Source: an uncultured Lachnospiraceae bacterium (lineage in GTDB: Bacteria; Bacillota; Clostridia; Lachnospirales; Lachnospiraceae). From it: a stretch of DNA of 10,520 bases. The DNA lies in assembly GCA_934351765.1 (NCBI GenBank), contig CAKRJM010000064.1:1-10520 (forward strand), written 5' to 3'. The translations under genes were made by a program, and so were the position numbers. Of the stretch, positions 5,772 through 10,520 are shown piece after piece. The first letter of the stretch is position 1; every line of letters starts with the position of its first letter. The notes under the pieces are model-generated. The model did no database searches. It was not told the DNA's origin and was given only the letters and a program-made list of their open reading frames with translations.

Positions 5772-6047
5772 TTATGCGTTTACCAGATCCTTCAGTGCTT
5801 TTCCAGCCTTGAACTTGGGCATTTTGGAAGCAGCAATGGTCATGGTCTCACCGCTTCTGGGGTTTCTTCCCTCTCTTGCAGCTCTCTCGGAAACTTCAAA
5901 GGTACCGAAGCCTACGAGCTGAACCTTATCTCCTGCCTTTAACGCTTCTGCTACTGTATCAGTCAGAGCCTTTACTGCCTTTTCCGCATCTTTTTTGGAT
6001 AATTCAGCCTTCTCGGCAACGGCTGCGATTAACTCAGTCTTGTTCAT
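5772..6047 (-). CDS. hup: HU-family DNA-binding protein
   Basis: A 91-residue nucleoid protein, the usual length for a bacterial HU. It begins [20 protein letters not shown] and carries [18 protein letters not shown], with the proline-tipped arm region RNPRSGETM, and ends [14 protein letters not shown] binds DNA as a dimer with little sequence preference and bends it. The frame is open to an ATG at 6071, but AGGAGG lies nine bases before the ATG at 6047, which gives the standard family N-terminus. It has its own strong promoter and its own terminator, so it is an independent unit inside the spoVT-yab block. Codon choice looks that of a highly expressed gene. Confidence 0.96.
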   Translation of the reverse strand: MNKTELIAAVAEKAELSKKDAEKAVKALTDTVAEALKAGDKVQLVGFGTFEVSERAAREGRNPRSGETMTIAASKMPKFKAGKALKDLVNA

Positions 6048-6098
6048 AATGTTTATTCCTCCTAAGGTCATGATACATCGTTTGTTCTTGCTCTATTA

Positions 6099-6127
6099 TT
6101 TATAAACTGCCTGCGCCTGTTTGTCAA
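6099..6127 (-). promoter_or_regulatory. strong sigma-A promoter of hup
   Basis: Minus strand TTGACA (6122-6127), 17-base spacer, TATAAA (6099-6104) running into TATAAATAAT. A consensus -35 with ideal spacing fits a highly expressed nucleoid protein. Confidence 0.88.
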
Positions 6128-6165
6128 GAAAATTCCCTGTTTCCCGGGATTTTCCGCCGGTTTGT

Positions 6166-6576
6166 TTACAGACGGATCCCGTTTTTCCGTGCTTCCTTTT
6201 CCTGGCGCTTGATCTCATTCCAGAGCTCGAGGCTTTCCTCCGGAGTCTGACATGCCTCATCTCCGAACACATGCGGGTGGCGCCGGATCATTTTTCTGCA
6301 CAGCACACCGATCACGTCCTCCACGGTGAACTCCCCGTTTTCCTCTGCGATCCGGCTGTGGAGCATGACCTGGAGAAGAATATCTCCCAGCTCCTCGCAG
6401 AGATTTTCTGTATCCTGATTGTCGATCGCCGCAATCACCTCATCGCATTCGTCCGTCAGACATTTTTTCAGGGATTCATGGGTCTGCTTCCGGTCCCAGG
6501 GGCAGCCATGCTCCGACCGGAGCTTTGCAATGATCTCCCTCAGTTCCGAAAAGGTATACTTGTCCTTTAATTCCAT
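6166..6576 (-). CDS. mazG: MazG-family nucleoside triphosphate pyrophosphohydrolase (single domain)
   Basis: A 136-residue all-alpha NTP-PPase that hydrolyses nucleoside triphosphates to monophosphates, thought to clean the nucleotide pool. Seen: HGCPWDRKQTHESLK (23-37), the metal-binding acidic motifs DECDEV (42-47) and EELGDILLQV (61-70), and RRHPHVFGD (98-106), all typical of MazG. Escherichia coli MazG has two such domains and Bacillus YabN carries an N-terminal tetrapyrrole methylase domain; neither extra part is present. Its position between spoVT and the rqcP-yabP genes corresponds to yabN. The ATG has AGGAGG eight bases upstream. spoVT ends 39 bases before it, so co-transcription is possible. 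Confidence 0.92.
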   Translation of the reverse strand: MELKDKYTFSELREIIAKLRSEHGCPWDRKQTHESLKKCLTDECDEVIAAIDNQDTENLCEELGDILLQVMLHSRIAEENGEFTVEDVIGVLCRKMIRRHPHVFGDEACQTPEESLELWNEIKRQEKEARKNGIRL

Positions 6577-6615
6577 CGTCTTATCCTCCTGCCCACAAGC
6601 ATACCACAGCTTTCC

Positions 6616-7164
6616 TTAACTTTCCATCTGTTTTCCAAGAAATCCGGCTGCGATCACTGCCAGCTTCTGCTCCTCCGCACCGATCTTCACCGCCGGATCA
6701 CGGTTCAGAAGCACCACCGCCCCGATGGCATCTCCCTCACACAGGATCACGGCTGCAGCCTGTCCGGTGTATTCGCCGTTATCCTCTGCCGTCACAGGGA
6801 TCATCGCCCCGCCTGCCCGGTTTATCAGAATATTTTTCCGCGACAGGATCATCTGCTCCAGCGCCTTGCTGATTTCCTTCTGGAGCAGCTCCCGCTTCAT
6901 GCCGCCCGCTGCCGCCAGTACCAGATCCCGGTCCGTCACACAGACTGCCAGCCCCGTCGCCGCCGCCAGCACCTCCGCATACTGCTTCGCAAAGCTTCCA
7001 AGCTCCGCCATGGGCGAATACTTCTTCAAGATGATCTCACCCTCATGGTCTGTGTAAATCTCCAGCGGCGTTCCCTCACGGAGCCGCAGGGTTCTCCGGA
7101 TCTCCTTCGGTATCACGACCCGTCCCAGATCATCGATCCGGCGGACAATCCCCGTTGCCTTCAT
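6616..7164 (-). CDS. spoVT: stage V sporulation transcription regulator SpoVT
   Basis: A 182-residue regulator, near the 178 residues of the Bacillus protein. The N-terminal swapped-hairpin AbrB domain is almost canonical: MKATGIVRRIDDLGRVVIPK then EIRRTLRLREGTPLEIY. After a linker, residues about 56-180 form a GAF-like domain (FAKQYAEVLAAATGLAVCVTD, AAAVILCEGDAIGAVVLLN). SpoVT acts in the forespore late in sporulation and tunes sigma-G genes. AGGAGG lies nine bases before the ATG. A sigma-G-type promoter is seen upstream. Its presence marks the organism as a spore former. Confidence 0.95.
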   Translation of the reverse strand: MKATGIVRRIDDLGRVVIPKEIRRTLRLREGTPLEIYTDHEGEIILKKYSPMAELGSFAKQYAEVLAAATGLAVCVTDRDLVLAAAGGMKRELLQKEISKALEQMILSRKNILINRAGGAMIPVTAEDNGEYTGQAAAVILCEGDAIGAVVLLNRDPAVKIGAEEQKLAVIAAGFLGKQMES

Positions 7165-7216
7165 AAAAAAATTCCTCCTGCTTCTTACATACTTTCCATA
7201 ATTTGTGTTGTATGGG

Positions 7217-7246
7217 TAGTATGTGAAAAACAGGAAGAATTATGTG
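7217..7246 (-). promoter_or_regulatory. candidate sigma-G (forespore) promoter of spoVT
   Basis: Minus strand CACATA (7241-7246), 17-base spacer, CATACTA (7217-7223). CATACTA matches the forespore -10 pattern and the spacing suits sigma-F/sigma-G. The start would be near 7210, about 45 bases before the spoVT ATG. Bacillus spoVT is sigma-G dependent, which supports the call. Confidence 0.62.
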
Positions 7247-7322
7247 TTTAAAATCTCATTCCAAGTCCGTTTCGCATCTGCGTTGCAAAGCAGGAACGAT
7301 TTCCATTTTCATTATGGACATC

Positions 7323-8723
7323 TTAAGCCATACTGTCAAGCTGTTCCGCCGCTCTGCCTCCTTTTATTTTTTCCCCGGAAAGGCCGTGCCATACAGGACG
7401 CATCATGATCACCACTGCGATCATGGAAACAAGATCTGCAATAGGCGCCGACCAGAGCGTTCCGGTAAGTCCAAACACACGCGGCAGTAAAAGGACTGCC
7501 GGTACATTGATGATAAAATCACGGAGCAGTGACAGACTCAACGACAAAACCGGACGCCCGATTGCCTGAAGGAATACGCTGGTAGCTTTCTGTACACAGC
7601 AGAAAATAATCGTACACATATAAATCCGGAAGGTCATTACCGCAAACTGATTATACAGAGCGCTCTCACTTCCGAAAATTCCAATGATCTGCATGGGGAA
7701 CAGTTCAAACAGAAGCAGCGAAACTGCACCAACCAGTACTTCTGCTTTCATCATCGTTCTGTAAATCTCCTTTACCCGATGGTAATGGCCCGCTCCGTAA
7801 TTGTAACCGATGATGGGCTGTGAGCCTGCTGCGATTCCGATCACCACAGATACGACGATCTGGAACACCTTCATAACGATTCCCACTACCGTCAGCGGAA
7901 TATCCGCCCCATAAATCGTACCTTTTCCGAATGCAACCAGCGTATTATTCATGACACCCATGATCACCACGATGGATACCTGTGTCAGAAGTGAACTGAT
8001 TCCCAGAGGCAGAAAGGCTGCCATGGTTTTTCCCTGAAAGCGAAAGCTTTTCTTTTCAAAGCAGAATGATTTTGTATGGAACAGATACCAGACGGCCAGC
8101 ACAGCGGTCACCACCTGGCCCGCAACTGTTGCAATGGCCGCGCCGCGCATTCCCCAGCCCAGCACAAAAATGGCAATAGGATCACAGATCACATTGATCA
8201 GACAGCCGGCCAGCGTAGAGAACATGGCGAACGCCGGACTTCCATCGGCCCGGATCACAGAGTTCATCGCATTTGTAAATACATAAAAGGGAATCCCGAT
8301 CACGATATAATCAAAATATTCCCTGGCATATTCCAGATTGTTTTCCGTTGCCCCAAACATCCGGAGAATCGTCTCCCGTCCGGCGAAAAACAGAATCATG
8401 AGAATAATTCCCAGTCCGGCAGCCAGAACCACCGCATTTCCCACACCGCGGTTTGCCGATTCTGTGTCCTTTTTTCCAAGACAAAGGCTTAAATAAGCTG
8501 CACAGCCGTCACCGATCAGCAGCGCCAGAGCCAGAGCAATGATAGTAATGGGAAATACCACGTTAGTAGCGCCGTTTCCGAGATATCCCACACCACGCCC
8601 AATAAAGATCTGATCCACAATATTATAAAGGGACGATACCAGTAATGACATGATGCAGGGAATCGAAAATTTCAGCATGAGCTTTCCGATTTTTTCCGTT
8701 GCGAGTGACTGATTTGTATTCAT
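7323..8723 (-). CDS. MATE-family multidrug efflux transporter
   Basis: A 466-residue inner-membrane antiporter with about twelve hydrophobic helices in two similar halves, the usual MATE size. Seen: SLYNIVDQIFIGRGVG (about 30-45), the first-half motif RADGSPAFAM, GWGMRGAAIATVAGQ, and the second-half hallmark GSQPIIGYNYGAG. These point to the MepA-like branch, which exports cationic drugs using sodium or proton gradients; the substrate here is unknown. The frame is open to 8843, but the ATG at 8723 is chosen because AAAGGAGAGG precedes it and the extra 40 residues derive from a palindromic repeat. It is transcribed from a strong promoter 230 bases upstream through a leader with a terminator. 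No regulator gene is adjacent. Confidence 0.92.
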   Translation of the reverse strand: MNTNQSLATEKIGKLMLKFSIPCIMSLLVSSLYNIVDQIFIGRGVGYLGNGATNVVFPITIIALALALLIGDGCAAYLSLCLGKKDTESANRGVGNAVVLAAGLGIILMILFFAGRETILRMFGATENNLEYAREYFDYIVIGIPFYVFTNAMNSVIRADGSPAFAMFSTLAGCLINVICDPIAIFVLGWGMRGAAIATVAGQVVTAVLAVWYLFHTKSFCFEKKSFRFQGKTMAAFLPLGISSLLTQVSIVVIMGVMNNTLVAFGKGTIYGADIPLTVVGIVMKVFQIVVSVVIGIAAGSQPIIGYNYGAGHYHRVKEIYRTMMKAEVLVGAVSLLLFELFPMQIIGIFGSESALYNQFAVMTFRIYMCTIIFCCVQKATSVFLQAIGRPVLSLSLSLLRDFIINVPAVLLLPRVFGLTGTLWSAPIADLVSMIAVVIMMRPVWHGLSGEKIKGGRAAEQLDSMA

Positions 8724-8810
8724 GTTCCTCTCCTTTCCTGTCGGCATTTTATACGTTCCCTGCGGCAAAGCAGTTATCCCCTTCTGCCGCAGTGTAATCC
8801 CCGCGGAGTG

Positions 8811-8848
8811 TTTTTGTTTCATGGAACTCCCATTCCATGGCACAAAAA
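8811..8848 (-). repeat. palindrome family copy 4 (diverged)
   Basis: Arms TTTTTGTTTCATGGAA (8811-8826) and TTCCATGGCACAAAAA (8833-8848) around a 6-base loop, with two weak positions. The upstream flank GCCGCAGTG...CCGCGGAGTGTTTTT (8786-8815) aligns with 3806-3835 beside copy 2. It also abuts the T-tract of a minus-strand terminator. Confidence 0.68.
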
Positions 8849-8892
8849 AAGCGCCTCAGATTACCGTAAACAAGTCACGAAATCTGCTGCGC
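8844..8892 (-). terminator. intrinsic terminator in the MATE leader (candidate attenuator)
   Basis: Minus strand GCGC-AG-CAGATT pairs with AATCTG-AG-GCGC, followed by seven T. An inner CGT/ACG pair may extend the stem. It lies about 55 bases after the predicted transcript start and about 120 bases before the MATE start codon, so it must be passed for the pump to be expressed. Confidence 0.75.
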
Positions 8893-8954
8893 TTTTACCC
8901 TCTTATCCGCTATAAATGCTCGCAAATGAAACTGTGTTTCTAAATAACGTTGCT

Positions 8955-8983
8955 ATTTTAAATGATTTTTTCCGGATTGTCAA
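8955..8983 (-). promoter_or_regulatory. strong sigma-A promoter of the MATE leader
   Basis: Minus strand TTGACA (8978-8983), 17-base spacer, TAAAAT (8955-8960). Start expected near 8948. A consensus promoter followed by a terminator suggests control after initiation. Confidence 0.87.
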
Positions 8984-9024
8984 CCTGTTTTTATCAATCG
9001 TTCTTTACACCAAACCGATTTTCT

Positions 9025-9053
9025 TTTCCTTTTTCATGGAGATATGGTATACT
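9025..9053 (+). promoter_or_regulatory. extended -10 promoter for the ProXp-ala/PrdX-like gene
   Basis: TATACT at 9048-9053 is preceded by TG at 9045-9046 with one base between, an extended -10 element. The -35 region (TTTCCT at 9025-9030) is poor, as is common with this promoter class. It points away from the MATE promoter. Confidence 0.6.
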
Positions 9054-9152
9054 GAGATTCGCAAAATCACACGTATTTTTCTGTTTTAACAGCAGCGCAT
9101 AACGACTTATCCTATTTTACAGTCGTTCATTCCCCTGAGAAAGGATTTTATC

Positions 9153-9641
9153 ATGAACAAACAGGACATTTATGCACGTTTAAACGAAAGACAGCTCTGG
9201 CATGAGATCACGGAGCACCAGGCTGTTTATCATATGGACGATTTTTCCGGTGTGGAGCTTCCCTATCCGGAGGCTGATGCCAAAAGCCTCTTTATCCGTG
9301 ATGATAAAAAACAGAACTATTATCTTCTCACCGTTCCCGGCAGCAAGCGCGTCGATCTCAAGGCCTTCCGAAAAGCCCAGGGAACACGTCCCCTAAGCTT
9401 CGCCTCCGCCGATGACCTGATGGCAATCATGAAGCTGATCCCCGGCGCAGTCACTCCTTTCGGTGTACTCAACGACGAAGCCTGCAGGGTAAAGGTATTT
9501 CTGGACTCCGGTTTTCTGAAGCACGACGGCCTTATTGGCATTCACCCCAACGACAACACCGCAACGGTATGGATGAAAACTTTGGATTTAGCGGAGCTGC
9601 TAAAAGAACACGGGAACGAAGTCTATGTGACGGAGCTGTAA
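9153..9641 (+). CDS. YbaK/ProXp-ala (PrdX-like) aminoacyl-tRNA deacylase
   Basis: A 162-residue stand-alone editing domain homologous to the insertion domain of bacterial prolyl-tRNA synthetase. The ProXp-ala group hydrolyses Ala-tRNA(Pro) in trans and so prevents alanine being put at proline codons. Seen: the conserved Lys44 in DAKSLFI, PLSFASADDL (80-89), PGAVTPFGVLND (97-108) and IHPNDNTATVW (130-140), all family hallmarks. AAAGGA lies about eight bases before the ATG. It is the only clear plus-strand gene and is monocistronic. It is also called 'prolyl-tRNA synthetase associated domain protein'. PrdX of Clostridium is a relative found near proline reductase genes, but none are visible here. 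Other substrates within the YbaK family cannot be excluded. Confidence 0.9.
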   Translation: MNKQDIYARLNERQLWHEITEHQAVYHMDDFSGVELPYPEADAKSLFIRDDKKQNYYLLTVPGSKRVDLKAFRKAQGTRPLSFASADDLMAIMKLIPGAVTPFGVLNDEACRVKVFLDSGFLKHDGLIGIHPNDNTATVWMKTLDLAELLKEHGNEVYVTEL

Positions 9642-9704
9642 AACGAACTTTTCTAAAAAATAGCAAGCCTAGAATATTACTTTATATCCCGATCTTGTCA
9701 TTTT

Positions 9705-10112
9705 TTAAATTCTTGCCAAAAATTCCGTAGGTGTAAGTGCCATAATTTTACTCTTTCCAAAATCACGAATATTTCTTGTAATAACATAATCTGCATGAAC
9801 ACGTTCTGCTGTTGCACTTTGCACCGCGTCCTCAAAATCACTCCACTTCATTTCTACTGCTTTTTCCAACACGGAACCACTGAAATCAGCAAGCTCAAAA
9901 ATAAGCTTCAGTCTGCGAAACACTTCTTCCGTTTTCTCCGGTGTCAATTCCTTTCGCATAATATACATGATATTTGCAAACGTTAATGCTGAAACATACC
10001 CTTTCATCTGCCTGGTTTCACAAAGTTTCCAAATCAGCGCAGATTCCTTGACAAACTCCTTTCGATCCAGGAGGACATCCAATAGAATATTCGCATCAAT
10101 CAACAGAACCAT
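9705..10112 (-). CDS. PIN-domain ribonuclease toxin (VapC-like, PIN_3 type)
   Basis: A 135-residue PIN domain. Acidic residues expected to hold the catalytic metal are Asp6 in LIDANILLDVLLDR, Asp92 and Asp95 in SDFEDAVQ, and Asp117 in ITRNIRDF. The second acidic position of classic VapC is Asn47 here (SALTFANIMYIMRK), a pattern I associate with the PIN_3 branch. Such proteins cut RNA, often tRNA or rRNA, when free of the antitoxin; the target here is unknown. The start overlaps the antitoxin gene by 17 bases, so the pair is translationally coupled. Base composition is more AT-rich than the thi and yab genes, consistent with acquisition. Convergent with the ProXp-ala-like gene 63 bases away; no clear terminator lies between. 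Confidence 0.88.
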   Translation of the reverse strand: MVLLIDANILLDVLLDRKEFVKESALIWKLCETRQMKGYVSALTFANIMYIMRKELTPEKTEEVFRRLKLIFELADFSGSVLEKAVEMKWSDFEDAVQSATAERVHADYVITRNIRDFGKSKIMALTPTEFLARI

Positions 10113-10338
10113 ACTTTTCCTTCAACCTTTCTGCTTTTGCTTCCTCCAGATCATAATCTCCTTTCAGAATTCCTGTAAGGGAATCCGTCAAATACGATAC
10201 TGCGGCGTCCCTAGGAATAAACCGCCCCACTTCCCGGCCATTCTTTGTTACAATAATTTCCTGCCCGGACATTACAAGATTCAAATATCTTCCAAAATTA
10301 TTCTGCATCTCTGTTGCTGTTGCAGTCGCTGTGATCAT
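10096..10338 (-). CDS. Phd/YefM-family antitoxin
   Basis: An 80-residue antitoxin. Residues 1-45 (starting MITATATATEMQNNFGRYL, then EIIVTKNGREVGRFIPRD) match the Phd/YefM DNA-binding fold. Residues about 52-78 are a charged helix (DLEEAKAERLKEKYG) that would wrap the PIN toxin. The family represses its own promoter, alone or with toxin. AAGGAGG lies about eight bases before the ATG and a strong promoter is just upstream. A short run of near-repeated ACAGCR hexamers encodes the Thr-Ala repeat at the N-terminus. Confidence 0.9.
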   Translation of the reverse strand: MITATATATEMQNNFGRYLNLVMSGQEIIVTKNGREVGRFIPRDAAVSYLTDSLTGILKGDYDLEEAKAERLKEKYGSVD

Positions 10339-10355
10339 AAAATCGCCTCCTTTTT

Positions 10356-10397
10356 ATTAGCTAATTTTATTATACTGTATATTTGCTAATATATCAA
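10356..10397 (-). promoter_or_regulatory. toxin-antitoxin promoter with candidate operator
   Basis: Minus strand TTGATA (10392-10397), 17-base spacer, TATAAT (10369-10374). The perfect palindrome ATTAGCTAAT (10356-10365) lies just downstream of the -10, and a related TTTGCTAAT (10382-10390) lies in the spacer. These two GCTAAT sites are plausible binding sites for the antitoxin; the promoter is strong evidence, the operator is inference. Confidence 0.72.
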
Positions 10398-10404
10398 TTT
10401 TTTT

Positions 10405-10520
10405 ATGACTCATTCACCAATTTCCCGGTCATATGCTCCGGCTCCAGTTCCAGGAACAGTACCCCTGGACCAATATGGCTCAATTCCCGTTTTTACATAA
10501 TTCCCCAGAGTGCCAGATAC
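10405..10520. other. window-edge sequence with coding-like short frames
   Basis: Plus strand: ATG at 10405 opens a 31-codon frame rich in Pro, Ser and Val that ends TAA at 10498-10500; it has no ribosome site. Minus strand: a frame from the window edge to a stop at 10402-10404 ends LEPEHMTGKLVNES but has an internal stop near 10494. TCCAGG/CCTGGA (10449-10469) forms a small hairpin. It could be the tail of a broken gene or a dispersed repeat; the window ends too soon to decide. Confidence 0.3.

Larger units (their letters stand above)
8724..9152. other. 429-base divergent intergenic region
   Basis: It contains no gene of appreciable size. Towards the MATE gene it holds a sigma-A promoter (8955-8983), a ~55-base leader segment, an intrinsic terminator (8844-8892), palindrome copy 4 (8811-8848) and a CTGCGGCA/TGCCGCAG hairpin (8760-8792). 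Towards the plus-strand gene it holds an extended -10 promoter near 9045-9053 and small hairpins CTGTTTTAACAG (9081-9092) and ACGACT/AGTCGT (9102-9126). Confidence 0.7.

Noticed and set aside
6121..6570. Plus-strand open frame antisense to mazG
   Set aside because: It is fully explained as the shadow of mazG and the hup promoter, with no start signal.
8724..8843. 40-residue N-terminal extension of the MATE protein
   Set aside because: It covers palindrome copy 4 and the CTGCGGCA hairpin. The ATG at 8723 has AAAGGAGAGG and gives a normal MATE N-terminus.
9642..9704. Shared terminator between the converging ProXp-ala-like and PIN genes
   Set aside because: Runs of A and T occur, but I found only a loose 5-bp GCAAG/CTTGC pairing and no proper hairpin next to a T-tract.
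10296..10335. Near-tandem ACAGCR hexamers at the antitoxin N-terminus as a phase-variable repeat
   Set aside because: Only four imperfect units are present and they keep frame in steps of six, so slippage would not switch the gene off.
1..10520. CRISPR array, tRNA, rRNA or insertion sequence
   Set aside because: No regularly spaced direct repeats, no tRNA or rRNA signature and no transposase frame were seen anywhere in the window.

Overview
The window looks like a chromosomal segment of an endospore-forming member of the Clostridia, most likely a Lachnospiraceae-type gut Firmicute. This rests on the sporulation genes (spoVT, yabP, yabQ), the spoVT-mazG-hup-rqcP-yabP-yabQ-divIC order resembling the Bacillus spoVT-yabN-yabO-yabP-yabQ-divIC block, strong AGGAGG ribosome sites, the short 'family 2' type of ThiF, and a free-standing ProXp-ala/PrdX-like protein. 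Species cannot be fixed from sequence reading alone.

Layout from right to left, because nearly all genes lie on the minus strand. (1) 10338-9705 is a type II toxin-antitoxin pair, a Phd/YefM antitoxin followed by an overlapping PIN-domain toxin, behind a strong promoter with possible operator half-sites. It is more AT-rich than the rest and probably accessory. (2) 9153-9641 (+) is an editing-domain (YbaK/ProXp-ala) protein, divergent from (3) a MATE efflux pump (8723-7323) that has a ~225-nt leader containing an intrinsic terminator. (4) 7164-4225 is the sporulation/housekeeping block: spoVT behind a sigma-G-like promoter, a single-domain MazG, HU with a strong sigma-A promoter, RqcP (S4 domain), YabP and YabQ behind a sigma-E-like promoter, and DivIC. 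(5) 4224-3624 is a 601-nt non-coding leader: a sigma-A promoter, a TPP riboswitch with its own terminator, a second terminator, then a repeat-rich palindromic element. (6) 3623-18 is the thiazole operon thiS-thiF-thiG-thiH-tenI/thiE-like, which makes the thiazole half of thiamine.

The thi genes work together. ThiF adenylates ThiS so that it can carry sulfur, ThiH makes 2-iminoacetate from tyrosine, ThiG joins these with deoxyxylulose phosphate, and the last protein resembles the TenI thiazole tautomerase more than true ThiE.

I did not find a clear new multi-gene system. The most notable unexplained structure is a small dispersed palindrome family (four copies; three sit directly against an intrinsic terminator and in front of a gene on the same strand). 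Next are the odd architecture of the thi leader and the likely attenuator in front of the MATE gene.
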